A DNA stretch of 64,000 bases from Bacillota bacterium (GTDB lineage: Bacteria; Bacillota; Clostridia; Oscillospirales; Acutalibacteraceae). Every line of letters begins with the position of its first letter. Positions within the stretch are counted from its first letter, which is position 1. A program made the position numbers and the translations under genes. The notes below the pieces were generated by a model. That model did not search any database and was not told the origin of the DNA. It was given only the letters and a program-made list of their open reading frames with translations. Below, piece after piece: positions 50,963 through 60,010 of the stretch. The DNA lies in NCBI GenBank assembly GCA_023418995.1, contig JAEZYP010000001.1, positions 1 through 64,000 of the forward strand, given 5' to 3'.

Positions 50963-50968
50963 TACTAT

Positions 50969-52369
50969 CTAGACGTTAAAATCGAAGTACGTATTCGTAT
51001 TGTTATAGGAAATATCCTGCACCATTTTGCCGAGCGCCGGAATATCATTTGGGTATTCCCCGTTTTCCACCCAGGTACCGATCAGGTTGCACAGGATTCG
51101 CCTGAAATACTCGTGCCTCGTATAAGACAGAAAGCTGCGGGAGTCTGTAAGCATTCCCACAAAATTCCCCAGCACGGAGAGGTTTGCAAGGCTCGTCATC
51201 TGCTCAGTCATTCCGGTTTTCGTATCACTGAACCACCAGGCGGCGCCATGCTGGAGCTTTCCTGCCGCAGAGGTCCCCTGGAAGCATCCGATTACCGTAT
51301 CCAGCATCTGATTGTCATTCGGATTCAGAGAGTACAGAATGGTTTTGGGCAATTCGACGCTCCGGTTCAGCGTATCCAGAAACCTCACGATACCCTGCGC
51401 GCTGTCGCGGGTCGCGATGCAATCGAACCCGGTATCCGGCCCCAGCTTCGCAAACATCAGCGAGTTGGTATCGCGGATGGTGCCGTAATGGATTTGCATC
51501 ACCCAGCCACGCCGCGCATATTCTCTGCCGAGAAAAACCAGAATCGTGTACTTATACTGATCGACCTCCTCTTGGGTAAGGGATTCTCCCTCCAGAGCCT
51601 TCAGCAGAATCGCCTCCGCCCTTTCTTCGCTTACCGGACTGAACATTACATAATTCATTCCGTGGTCGGAAGCCCGGCATCCCGTTTCCTGAAAGAAATC
51701 CAACCGGTTTTGCAGCGCAAGGTAAAGCTCTTTTAACGTATTAATTCCCATTCCGCTGGCCGTTTGCAGTGCGGACACATAGTCCGTAAACGTTGGCTTC
51801 TCGATATTCATAATTTTATCGGGGCGCCAGGTGGGTATCACCTTCACCGCGCAGGTTGCGTCATCCTTGATTTTTCGATGCCATTCCAGCGTATCCACGG
51901 GGTCATCCGTAGTGGCAATCAGCTTTACATTGGATTGCTCGATGATTTTGCGCACGCTTAAGGTTTTCAGCTTTTCATTGCAGAGGTTCCATACTTCTTC
52001 CGCGGTATCGGCATTCAATACGCCGTCATAGCCGAAGTAACGCTTTAATTCCAGATGCGTCCAGTGATACAGCGGATTTCCGATCGCCTTGGGCAATGCT
52101 TCCGCAAACTGCTGGAATTTTTCACGATCAGAGGCGTCTCCGGTAATCTTGTCCTCCGCAACGCCGTTGGAGCGTATCATGCGCCATTTATAATGGTCGC
52201 CGCCGAGCCAGACTTCCGTAATATTGGCAAAGCTGTGGTCGAGCGCAATCTGTTCCGGGTTGATATGGCAATGGTAATCGATGATCGGCATTTTAGCCGC
52301 ATAATCATGGTAAAGCATTTTTGCGGTATCATTCGAAAGCAGGAAATTTTCATCCATGAAATTCTTCAA
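50969..52369 (-). CDS. uxaC: Glucuronate/galacturonate isomerase UxaC
   Basis: 466 residues of the amidohydrolase-superfamily uronate isomerase: MPIIDYHCHINPEQI near the N-terminus carries the metal histidines, WLGGDHYKWRMIRSNGV and VIPTWRPDKIMN are family blocks. It converts galacturonate to tagaturonate and glucuronate to fructuronate. The start TTG 52369 has GGAGGG at 7 nt. It is on the minus strand after the lacI-type regulator (18 nt), so both are read from the lacI promoter. Confidence 0.95.
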   Translation of the reverse strand: MKNFMDENFLLSNDTAKMLYHDYAAKMPIIDYHCHINPEQIALDHSFANITEVWLGGDHYKWRMIRSNGVAEDKITGDASDREKFQQFAEALPKAIGNPLYHWTHLELKRYFGYDGVLNADTAEEVWNLCNEKLKTLSVRKIIEQSNVKLIATTDDPVDTLEWHRKIKDDATCAVKVIPTWRPDKIMNIEKPTFTDYVSALQTASGMGINTLKELYLALQNRLDFFQETGCRASDHGMNYVMFSPVSEERAEAILLKALEGESLTQEEVDQYKYTILVFLGREYARRGWVMQIHYGTIRDTNSLMFAKLGPDTGFDCIATRDSAQGIVRFLDTLNRSVELPKTILYSLNPNDNQMLDTVIGCFQGTSAAGKLQHGAAWWFSDTKTGMTEQMTSLANLSVLGNFVGMLTDSRSFLSYTRHEYFRRILCNLIGTWVENGEYPNDIPALGKMVQDISYNNTNTYFDFNV

Positions 52370-52387
52370 TTTAAAACCCTCCTAATA

Positions 52388-53377
52388 TTATTTCTCCGCC
52401 TGAAAAGTGTCCCGTTCAACCAGCTTAGATGAAATGGTCACTTTCTGCGGCACATTTTTCCCTTCCAGTATATCGGTAAGCATGGTAATCCCTGTTGGGC
52501 ATAGGGTCTCAAGCATGTTGTCCACTGAGGTGAGCGACGGCGATGAGCACTGCGCAAGAACCGAATTATTGAACCCGATTACGGGCATCTCAAGCCCGGC
52601 GCTGTTCAGTGCCTTCAGCGCACCGATAGCCAGCAAATCTTCGGACGCCATAACCGCGGAAAACCTCAATCCGTCCGCGAGAAGCTTCGTGACCCTTTCG
52701 CCGGACTTCTCCAGCGATTTTGACGTTTTCACCAAAAGCTCATCACGAAAAGAAATTCCGTTATTTATCAAGCCTTCTTTATAGCCTTCTATTTTGATAC
52801 AGCCGCTGTAGGTAAGGGTGTCATACAGATACAAAATATCGTTATAGCCCTGTTGGTGCAGCAAATCCACATTCCGGCTCACAGCGGAACGCTCATCGCA
52901 GATTACACAATAGGTGTTGGGCAGCTCGACCATGCCGTTGATGATAATAACAGGAACCTGCCGGGCTGCGCTTTCAATGTGCGTATTATCCACGTTTTCT
53001 TTAAAAGCGGAGCCAATCAGGATTACAGCGTCAACTCTCTTGGTGAGAAGAAGGTTCAGATATTTCTTTTTATCCTCCAGATCGTTCCCGGTGCAGCACA
53101 GAAGGGCGTCAAAGCCCTGTTGGCGAAGCAAGCCTTCCACCAGTGAAACCGCCTTTGCATAGAAAGTATCTGATATATCGGTGCACAATATACCAATCAT
53201 CTTCATAGAATTCAGACCAAGACCGCGCGCGAATGCATTGGGAGTATACTCCTCCTGCTGCATTACTCTGCGAACCTTTTCCCTCGTCTTTTCGCTGACG
53301 TTTCGGCTTCCGTTCAACACACGTGAAACGGTCGCGATGGAAACACCGCTTTGTTTGGCAATATCATAAATGTTCAT
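52388..53377 (-). CDS. LacI family regulator of the uxa genes
   Basis: 329 residues: N-terminal HTH with NIYDIAKQSGVSIATVSRVL and hinge helix, then a periplasmic-binding-like effector domain. Two palindromes of LacI type lie in the intergenic region, one in its own promoter and one at the uxaBA promoter, so it most likely represses both transcripts and responds to a uronate-pathway intermediate. It forms an operon with uxaC. Confidence 0.92.
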   Translation of the reverse strand: MNIYDIAKQSGVSIATVSRVLNGSRNVSEKTREKVRRVMQQEEYTPNAFARGLGLNSMKMIGILCTDISDTFYAKAVSLVEGLLRQQGFDALLCCTGNDLEDKKKYLNLLLTKRVDAVILIGSAFKENVDNTHIESAARQVPVIIINGMVELPNTYCVICDERSAVSRNVDLLHQQGYNDILYLYDTLTYSGCIKIEGYKEGLINNGISFRDELLVKTSKSLEKSGERVTKLLADGLRFSAVMASEDLLAIGALKALNSAGLEMPVIGFNNSVLAQCSSPSLTSVDNMLETLCPTGITMLTDILEGKNVPQKVTISSKLVERDTFQAEK

Positions 53378-53392
53378 AGGCTTCCTCTTTAT

Positions 53393-53406
53393 TGTAAGTA
53401 CTTACA
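53393..53406. promoter_or_regulatory. LacI-type operator at the lacI-uxaC promoter
   Basis: Perfect 14-bp palindrome TGTAAGTACTTACA lying just downstream of the -10 box of the lacI promoter. Confidence 0.8.
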
Positions 53407-53409
53407 CAT

Positions 53410-53438
53410 AGTATACTGCGATTTCTTTGATAATTCAA
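53410..53438 (-). promoter_or_regulatory. Promoter of lacI-uxaC
   Basis: Minus-strand TTGAAT (53438-53433), 17 bp, TATACT (53415-53410). Confidence 0.65.
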
Positions 53439-53547
53439 TAGGATTCTGTATAATTTCATCCGAATAATCTAAAATACAATGGCAAAGATAAACAAATTAG
53501 TGTCGTTATTACAAGATATCTAATAATAAAAATTATAATGTCTACCC

Positions 53548-53575
53548 TTGACTTTTGACATTTCAGTGCTACAAT
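53548..53575 (+). promoter_or_regulatory. Promoter of uxaB-uxaA
   Basis: TTGACT (53548-53553), 16 bp, TACAAT (53570-53575). Confidence 0.65.
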
Positions 53576-53582
53576 TACGAAT

Positions 53583-53596
53583 TGTAAGTGCTTACA
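53583..53596. promoter_or_regulatory. LacI-type operator at the uxaBA promoter
   Basis: TGTAAGTGCTTACA, differing from the lacI operator by one base and placed over the expected transcription start, a classic repressor position. Confidence 0.8.
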
Positions 53597-53619
53597 TTAA
53601 TGGAAGGAGCAGTTTTTCT

Positions 53620-55086
53620 GTGAAAAAAATAAACGAATTATACCGCCGCAGCCCCCGCGATATCAAAATCGTACAGTTTGGAGAAGGGAATTTCCTAAGA
53701 GGCTTTGTCGATTACATGGTGGACGTCGCCAATGAAAAAGGGGTATTCAACGGAGATATTGCCATAGTAAAGCCCATTCCTTTCGGCAGTCTGGAGCGTT
53801 TTCAAAAGCAGGACAACCTTTACACAGTATCCCTCCGTGGAAAAAAGAACGGCCAAACCTACGTGGAAAACCGTGTAATTACCAGTGTTCAAAAAGCAAT
53901 TGACGCTTATGGAAGCTACGAAAATTTTATGGCGCTTGCGCGCCTGGATACCCTGGAATTCGTGGTTTCAAATACTACGGAGGCCGGTATCGTTTTTGAC
54001 GCTGAAGATCGGTTTGACCTCACTCCCCCCAACACCTTCCCCGGCAAGCTTACCAAATTCCTTTATGAACGCTTTCAGGCATTTGGCGGAGACCCTGAAA
54101 AAGGACTTACCATGCTGCCGGTTGAGCTGATTGAAAATAACGGCATCAAGCTGAAGGATTGCGTTCTGAAGCTGATTGATTTATGGAGCCTCGGTTCAGA
54201 TTTTAAAAACTGGGTCAGCAAAAATAACATCTTTTGCAGCACGCTGGTCGACCGAATTATTACGGGCTACCCGCGGGATGAAGCAGCAGAGATTTTTCAA
54301 TCGCTCGGATATGAGGATGACCTGCTGGATACCGGCGAGCCGTTTGCGCTCTGGGTTATCGAAAGTGAAAGGGATATTTCTGGAAAATTTCCGCTGGATA
54401 AAGCCGGAATGCACGTTATTTTTACAAAGAACCAAAAACCTTACCGCGAGCGGAAAGTCCGCATTTTGAACGGCGCGCATACCTCCACGGTTTTAGCGGG
54501 ATTTTTAACCGGCAAGGATATTGTGTTGGAGTGCATGAATGACAGGCTGATCCGCCCACTGATGGAAAAAATTATTTTTGAGGAGATTGTTCCTACCGTC
54601 AAGCTTCCGAAAGAGGAAGCCGAAGATTTTGCCAATTCCGTTCTGGAACGCTTCGAAAATCCATTTGTCAAGCACGAGCTCCTGTCTATTTCGCTGAATT
54701 CTGTTTCCAAATGGAAGGCAAGAATCCTGCCGACCTTTCAAGACAATTACGGAAGGAACGGCACCCCGCCGAAGCATCTAACCTTCTCGTTTGCCGCGCT
54801 TATGGCGTTTTATACCTCAGACGAGCTCCGGAACGGCGTGCTGATCGGTCTCCGCAATGGCAAGGAATATGAAATTAAAGACGATCAAAAGGTACTGGAG
54901 TTCTTTGCCGCAAACAGCAAGAGCAAATCTACCCGTGAATTTGTGGAAGCGTTTGCCTCCAACACGGATTTCTGGGGCGAGGACCTGACAAAATACAACC
55001 GCTTTGTTGATATGACCACCGGGTATCTTGACCAAATCAAAGAGAAAGGAATGACAGCGGCTGTGGAGACGCTGCTAAAGGAATAA
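53620..55086 (+). CDS. uxaB: Tagaturonate reductase UxaB
   Basis: 488 residues of the long-chain mannitol-dehydrogenase type: VQFGEGNFLRGFVDYM (nucleotide-binding N-terminus), RKVRILNGAHTSTV and SLNSVSKWKARILPTF. It reduces tagaturonate to altronate with NADH. The start is GTG 53620, with GGAAGGAG about 10 nt before it; the frame is open further upstream but that stretch covers the promoter and operator. It is followed by uxaA after 4 nt. Confidence 0.94.
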   Translation: MKKINELYRRSPRDIKIVQFGEGNFLRGFVDYMVDVANEKGVFNGDIAIVKPIPFGSLERFQKQDNLYTVSLRGKKNGQTYVENRVITSVQKAIDAYGSYENFMALARLDTLEFVVSNTTEAGIVFDAEDRFDLTPPNTFPGKLTKFLYERFQAFGGDPEKGLTMLPVELIENNGIKLKDCVLKLIDLWSLGSDFKNWVSKNNIFCSTLVDRIITGYPRDEAAEIFQSLGYEDDLLDTGEPFALWVIESERDISGKFPLDKAGMHVIFTKNQKPYRERKVRILNGAHTSTVLAGFLTGKDIVLECMNDRLIRPLMEKIIFEEIVPTVKLPKEEAEDFANSVLERFENPFVKHELLSISLNSVSKWKARILPTFQDNYGRNGTPPKHLTFSFAALMAFYTSDELRNGVLIGLRNGKEYEIKDDQKVLEFFAANSKSKSTREFVEAFASNTDFWGEDLTKYNRFVDMTTGYLDQIKEKGMTAAVETLLKE

Positions 55087-55090
55087 CCGT

Positions 55091-56575
55091 ATGAAATCAC
55101 TCTACAAAATTAACCCCGCAGACAATGTCGCGGTGGCGCTGCAAAACTTAAAAAAAGGCGAACAGATTACGCTGGAAGACGTCTCCGTTGTTCCCGAATC
55201 CGATATCACCGCCGGTCACAAGGTAGCGATCAAGCATATTGCCCAAGGCGAGAACATTGTGAAATACGGATTCCCGATCGGTACGGCGGCTGAGGACATT
55301 CCCGCAGGCAAATGGGTGCATACCCACAACACGAAAACGCGTCTCGGCGACATTCTGGACTACACCTATGAGCCGGAAATTAAGAAGCTGGAATCCGTAG
55401 AGGCGAAAGCCTTTCAAGGCTACAAACGAAAAGATGGCACGGTCGGAATTCGGAATGAGGTGTGGATTATCCCGACTGTGGGGTGTGTTAATTCCGTTGC
55501 AAAACGGATTGAAGACGAGTGCCAAAAATTTCTCACGCCTGAGCTGGACGGAATTTTCTCCTACAGCCATCCTTATGGCTGTTCCCAGCTTTCTCAGGAC
55601 CTGCTGAATACCCAGCTTGCTCTTTCGGGCTTAATCCGTCACCCGAACGCGGGCGCGGTGCTTGTTCTCGGTCTGGGCTGTGAAAACAACAACATTGGCG
55701 AGCTGAAAAAAATTTTGGGAGAATACGACGAAGAACGCGTCAGATTCCTCAACGCACAGGATTTTGACGACGAGGTAAGCGCCGCCGTGGATATCGTCAA
55801 GGAGCTCTGCGCATACGCGGCTCAATTCAAGCGAGAGCCGTGCAGTGCAGACAGCCTAGTGGTAGGCTTAAAATGCGGCGGTTCAGACGGATTCTCCGGC
55901 ATTACCGCCAACCCGCTCGTCGGCGCATTTTCCGACCTGCTGATCGCGCAGGGCGGTACGGCAATTCTTACGGAAGTACCGGAAATGTTTGGCGCGGAAA
56001 CTATATTGATGAACCGGTGCCGCGATCAGGCGGTTTTTGAAAAGACCGTGGATTTGATCAACAATTTCAAAAAGTACTTCAAAAGCTATAATCAGGAAAT
56101 TGACTCCAATCCCTCTCCCGGCAATAAAGAGGGCGGAATCACTACGCTCGAGGACAAATCCCTGGGCTGCATCCAGAAGGGAGGCACCGCTCAGGTGAAT
56201 GATGTCCTTTCCTACGGGCAGCCGGTTCAGGATAAAGGACTTAACCTGCTTCAAGGTCCCGGAAACGATCTTGTCGCGGCTACCGCGCTCGCGATTTCCG
56301 GCGCGCATCTGGTGCTGTTTACCACCGGGCGCGGCACACCCTTCGGCTGCCCTGTTCCCACAGTTAAAATTTCCAGCAACTCGGAGCTCGCCCAAAAAAA
56401 GGCCGGCTGGATTGATTTTGACGCCGGAACACTGTTAAGCGGAGAAGCGCTGCCCGAACTCTCTCAGAAATTCTTTGATTTTGTGATGGCTGTCGCTTCC
56501 GGCAATAAAGCCACAAAGTCGGAGGCATTTGATAAGCGCGACCTCGCTATTTTTAAAAACGGAGTTACCCTGTAA
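55091..56575 (+). CDS. uxaA: Altronate dehydratase UxaA
   Basis: 494 residues: an N-terminal SAF domain (to about residue 80), then the dehydratase domain with KRKDGTVGIRNEVWIIPTVG, HPYGCSQLS, GLGCENNN, LKCGGSDGFSGITANP and GRGTPFGCPVPTVK. The cysteines probably bind the catalytic iron. It converts altronate to 2-keto-3-deoxygluconate. The kinase and aldolase for the next steps are not in the window. Confidence 0.95.
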   Translation: MKSLYKINPADNVAVALQNLKKGEQITLEDVSVVPESDITAGHKVAIKHIAQGENIVKYGFPIGTAAEDIPAGKWVHTHNTKTRLGDILDYTYEPEIKKLESVEAKAFQGYKRKDGTVGIRNEVWIIPTVGCVNSVAKRIEDECQKFLTPELDGIFSYSHPYGCSQLSQDLLNTQLALSGLIRHPNAGAVLVLGLGCENNNIGELKKILGEYDEERVRFLNAQDFDDEVSAAVDIVKELCAYAAQFKREPCSADSLVVGLKCGGSDGFSGITANPLVGAFSDLLIAQGGTAILTEVPEMFGAETILMNRCRDQAVFEKTVDLINNFKKYFKSYNQEIDSNPSPGNKEGGITTLEDKSLGCIQKGGTAQVNDVLSYGQPVQDKGLNLLQGPGNDLVAATALAISGAHLVLFTTGRGTPFGCPVPTVKISSNSELAQKKAGWIDFDAGTLLSGEALPELSQKFFDFVMAVASGNKATKSEAFDKRDLAIFKNGVTL

Positions 56576-56614
56576 CACTTCGTTTTCCGGGGTGGCATCG
56601 TACAATCGCCTGCA

Positions 56615-56650
56615 AAATAGAACCGGCAACGCTGGATGCCGGTTCTATTT
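56615..56650 (+). terminator. Terminator of uxaB-uxaA
   Basis: AAATAGAACCGGC pairs with GCCGGTTCTATTT around a 10-nt loop. Confidence 0.8.
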
Positions 56651-56734
56651 GTATTGGATAATATTCCCTGTTTAGTCGGCTCTATTTTTAGATTAATTAT
56701 ACAAACAATTCGGCTTATTGCCTATATTTACCAG

Positions 56735-56763
56735 TTGATTATTAAGATATGAGTCGATATAAT
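56735..56763 (+). promoter_or_regulatory. Candidate promoter of the GntR operon
   Basis: TTGATT (56735-56740), 17 bp, TATAAT (56758-56763). It would give a leader of about 255 nt. Confidence 0.5.
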
Positions 56764-56953
56764 CTTGTTGTAAAAGTTCACAAGTTTAAAATGCTGTTCC
56801 GAAATATTATATGCATTTTATCAGTGACACACTCCCGTTGAGGTGTAAAGGAGGAGATAGGGTTAAAACGTGTCTTAATACTCCCGAATAAATGCTGTGA
56901 ACGTGCAGACCTTCACGTTTCAAAAAAGAAAATGTTATGGATTTCAAAAAGAC

Positions 56954-56974
56954 GTCTGATGTCTGATATCAGAC
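56954..56974. promoter_or_regulatory. GntR-type operator
   Basis: Perfect 14-bp palindrome GTCTGATATCAGAC (56961-56974) preceded directly by an extra half-site GTCTGAT (56954-56960). It lies about 50 nt before the gntR-type start, consistent with autoregulation of the operon. Confidence 0.65.
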
Positions 56975-57025
56975 GAACCGTTCATTTCTCATATCATAAC
57001 ATTTTAAATCTCCGGAGGAAGATGT

Positions 57026-57724
57026 ATGAGTGAGATTCTGACTGCAAGCAAGGAGTTGTCGTTAATCGCGGCAAAAAGGCTGCGGGAAATGATCATTGAA
57101 AAGGGTATGAAAGCGGGAGACAGACTCCCGAGCGAAGGGGAACTGGGAGAATTGTATGGTGTAAGCCGCTCCACGGTACGCGAAGCGGTTAAGCTCCTGA
57201 TTGCTGAAAATGTTGTTGAAATTCAGCGTGGAAAGGGTACTTTTGTTACCGTTCAGCCAGGAGTAAGCAAAGACCCTCTTGGTCTGGAATTTGCGAATCA
57301 AGCCGGACTTTTAGAAAATCTCATGGAAACGAGGATGATGATTGAACCGCAGATCGCATATCTGGCGGCTCAGCGGGCTACTGAAAAAAATATCAGAAAA
57401 ATTGCGCAGGTCATTAAACAAATTCAGGATGCCGGAAGCGATAAAGGAAACCATACGAAGTATGACGTTGCTTTTCACCGAGCGGTGGCAGAATGCACGC
57501 AGAACGATGTTTTGTACCGGATTCTGCCAATTATCTGCGAATCGATTCAAGAAGGCTACTTCAAAACGTCAAATGTACCCGGCAGTTACGAGAGGGCAAT
57601 TCAGAGTCATATTAATATTTACGAAGCGATCATGAATAGAAACCCAATTACTGCAAAAAATGAAACAGAAAAGCATATCAAACAAACTCAAGAGGATATT
57701 AATATACTAGGAGGAAAATTATGA
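57026..57724 (+). CDS. FadR-subfamily GntR regulator
   Basis: 232 residues: a winged HTH (GDRLPSEGELGELYGVSRST, then VREAVKLL) and a C-terminal FCD effector domain with metal/ligand histidines (DVAFHRAVAEC, QSHINIYEAI, EKHIKQT). It likely controls the operon it heads through the palindrome upstream, responding to a sugar acid or phosphosugar. ATG follows CGGAGGAAG. It overlaps the next gene by 4 nt (ATGA). Confidence 0.9.
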   Translation: MSEILTASKELSLIAAKRLREMIIEKGMKAGDRLPSEGELGELYGVSRSTVREAVKLLIAENVVEIQRGKGTFVTVQPGVSKDPLGLEFANQAGLLENLMETRMMIEPQIAYLAAQRATEKNIRKIAQVIKQIQDAGSDKGNHTKYDVAFHRAVAECTQNDVLYRILPIICESIQEGYFKTSNVPGSYERAIQSHINIYEAIMNRNPITAKNETEKHIKQTQEDINILGGKL

Positions 57725-59019
57725 AGAAAATATTATCCGTTGTTCTCGCGATGGCAATGTCTATGACTATGTTCGCAGGATGTAACAATAAAGCAACCGG
57801 TTCTCAGGCTTCCTCAGCGGCAAGCTCCGGAGCCGCTTCTTCCGGCGCGACTGCCGGTGTCACAACCATAACGCACTGGTATTGGGCGGACAACTCCAGC
57901 TATTCCGCGAAAATGCAGGAAATGGTAAAGGATTTTAACGCTACAAATAAGTCTAATATTAAGGTTGTTGCGCAGGAATATCCTTGGGACGGCGGCGCTT
58001 ACAGCGAAAATCTGTTTACTGCTGCGATGGGCGGCGGCGGTCCGGATACCGCAGCCTGGAAGCTGACCTCTACCCCGCTTTTCACCGCAAACAAGCTTCT
58101 TGCCAACCTTGACAGCTATCTAGCCAAATGGAAAGACAAGGACGATATCGACCAAAGCCTCTACAACACCATGAAACAGGCGAGCGGAACCAGCAGCGTG
58201 TACGTAATGCCCTGGAACACACAGGTTCTTTACGTTTACTACCGGCCTTCTATGTTCAAGGCGGCAGGCGTTACCGTTCCGAAAACCTACCAGGAATTCC
58301 TTGACGCCTGCAAAAAGCTTACCAGAGACACCAATGGTGATGGTAAAAAAGACGTATACGGCTTCGGCATGAGAGGCGCCAAGGGTGGTCAAGAGCCTTG
58401 GGGCAGCTTCATCTGGGCACGCGGCGGCGACTTTACTGATTTTACAAGCGCAAAGGCCGTTGCCGGAATGCAGGATTTTATTGATCTTTACAAGAAGGGC
58501 TATACCCCGCCGACCGCTCCGACCGATGGCTTTAACGAAATTATCGCAAACTTTAAATCCGGCAAAACCGCGATGACAATCCATCACATCGGCTCTTCAA
58601 AGGATATGGTAAAAACCTTCGGCGACGACGTTGACGCGTTTGTATTCCCGGCAGGCGAAAAGCAGTGGACCTCCATGGGCGACACGGAAAACGTCATATT
58701 TGAGAAATGCAAGAATAAAGAAGCTGCTTTTGAATGGCTGGCATACCTCGCCACCGGCAAGGGACAGGAAACCTGGACCACAGCCACCGGCAACGTACCG
58801 GTCAGCAAACGAGTTCAGCAGATGCCTCAATTCCAGGACAACAAATTCATGAAGGTATCTATTGCAGGGCAGCCCCACGCCGGCATTTTCCCGATTCGCG
58901 ATACGACAACCGAATGGATCAGCACAACCTGGCCGAACACGGTTGCTTCTGCGCTTTCCGGAAAGACTACCGCCGCACAGGCAATGCAGACTCTGCAAAA
59001 AGGGTTATATGGCAAATAA
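57721..59019 (+). CDS. ABC transporter solute-binding lipoprotein (family 1)
   Basis: 432 residues: lipoprotein signal with lipobox FAGC (Cys21), a Ser/Ala/Gly-rich linker and a periplasmic-binding domain of sugar type (THWYWADNSSYSAKMQEMVK). A DTNGDGKKD calcium-binding-like loop at about residue 200 is common in this family. It delivers a sugar to the two permeases downstream; the substrate is not evident. Confidence 0.92.
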   Translation: MKKILSVVLAMAMSMTMFAGCNNKATGSQASSAASSGAASSGATAGVTTITHWYWADNSSYSAKMQEMVKDFNATNKSNIKVVAQEYPWDGGAYSENLFTAAMGGGGPDTAAWKLTSTPLFTANKLLANLDSYLAKWKDKDDIDQSLYNTMKQASGTSSVYVMPWNTQVLYVYYRPSMFKAAGVTVPKTYQEFLDACKKLTRDTNGDGKKDVYGFGMRGAKGGQEPWGSFIWARGGDFTDFTSAKAVAGMQDFIDLYKKGYTPPTAPTDGFNEIIANFKSGKTAMTIHHIGSSKDMVKTFGDDVDAFVFPAGEKQWTSMGDTENVIFEKCKNKEAAFEWLAYLATGKGQETWTTATGNVPVSKRVQQMPQFQDNKFMKVSIAGQPHAGIFPIRDTTTEWISTTWPNTVASALSGKTTAAQAMQTLQKGLYGK

Positions 59020-59081
59020 TTTTAGGACTGCGTCAGCAATTAATAAATTATGGCTGATTTCTTAATTAAGTAATCTAAAAG

Positions 59082-59115
59082 GGGCTGCAATAGAGTCTGT
59101 TGCAGCCCGAGTTTT
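59082..59115 (+). terminator. Hairpin between binding protein and permease genes
   Basis: GGGCTGCAA pairs with TTGCAGCCC around a 9-nt loop, then a short T-run. Such intercistronic hairpins usually reduce read-through so that the binding protein is made in excess. Confidence 0.65.
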
Positions 59116-59131
59116 AAAAGAGGTGATCCAT

Positions 59132-60010
59132 TTGGTGCGAAAAAAGTCAAACATATGGCCATACCTGCTGATAACGCCTGCTTTGATCGTTATTTTAGCG
59201 GTAGTTTTTGTTCCGGCAGTCAATGCGATTTTAATGAGCTTTCAAAGTTACGACCTTAGAAGACCTTCGGAAATCGGATTTGTGGGTCTGAGCAATTATG
59301 TTGAAGTGATGCAGGACCCCCTGTTTTGGTCCTCCCTGTGGAGAACTGTTTTGTGGGTTTTATTTGGAGTAGGATTTCAGTTTGTTTTTGGTTTTGCATT
59401 AGCTCTGCTTTTAAACAAGAAATTCAAAGGCCGTGGATTAGTCCGTTCCGTAAGCCTCATCCCATGGGTAACGCCTGGTGTTCTCATCGGCCTGATGTGG
59501 AGATGGATTTATGACGGAAGTTACGGCGTTTTAAATGATATTTTATTGAAGCTTGGGTTTATACAGGACAAAATTCCGTTCCTTGCACAGGAAAGCACCG
59601 CGTTTCAGTCAGTTGTCGTAACCATTATCTGGCAGGGCATTCCATTCTTCGCACTGATGCTTCTTGCGGGACTTCAGGGAGTCCCCCACGAGCTTTATGA
59701 AGCCGGGGATATCGACGGAGCAAACGTGTTCCAGCAACTGTTTCACATTACAATCCCGTCACTGAAAAACACAATTTTTGTCACTACACTTCTGCGTATA
59801 ATCTGGGTCGCGAACTCCGTGGACGTAATCTTCAACATGACTGGCGGCGGGCCCGCGTATGCTTCTCAAACTCTGAGCGTGTACGTCTTTAACAAGGCAA
59901 ATTCCCTCAATCTGGGTTACTCCTCCACAATGTCCATCCTGCTTACCCTGATGCTGCTTGTGGTCGCGGTTCCCTATTTGAAAAATATGTTTAAAAATCA
60001 GGAGGCATAA
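59132..60010 (+). CDS. ABC sugar transporter permease (MalF type)
   Basis: 292 residues, six predicted membrane helices. The cytoplasmic coupling loop is EAGDIDGANVFQQLFHITIP. The start is TTG 59132 or GTG 59135 behind GAGGTGA. It pairs with the next permease; no ATPase gene is in the operon, so a shared MsmK-type ATPase must serve it. Confidence 0.9.
   Translation: MVRKKSNIWPYLLITPALIVILAVVFVPAVNAILMSFQSYDLRRPSEIGFVGLSNYVEVMQDPLFWSSLWRTVLWVLFGVGFQFVFGFALALLLNKKFKGRGLVRSVSLIPWVTPGVLIGLMWRWIYDGSYGVLNDILLKLGFIQDKIPFLAQESTAFQSVVVTIIWQGIPFFALMLLAGLQGVPHELYEAGDIDGANVFQQLFHITIPSLKNTIFVTTLLRIIWVANSVDVIFNMTGGGPAYASQTLSVYVFNKANSLNLGYSSTMSILLTLMLLVVAVPYLKNMFKNQEA

Larger units (their letters stand above)
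56651..57025. other. 375-bp control region before the GntR operon
   Basis: Contains a promoter (56735-56763), a GGAGGAG tract at about 56850 not followed by a usable ORF, and the palindromic operator near 56961. No gene was found. Confidence 0.5.

Noticed and set aside
53548..53619. Longer N-terminus for UxaB
   Set aside because: The region holds the uxaBA promoter and operator, so it cannot be translated from that promoter.
56840..56935. Small ORF after the GGAGGAG tract
   Set aside because: Every nearby start codon (GTG, ATG) meets a stop within two codons.
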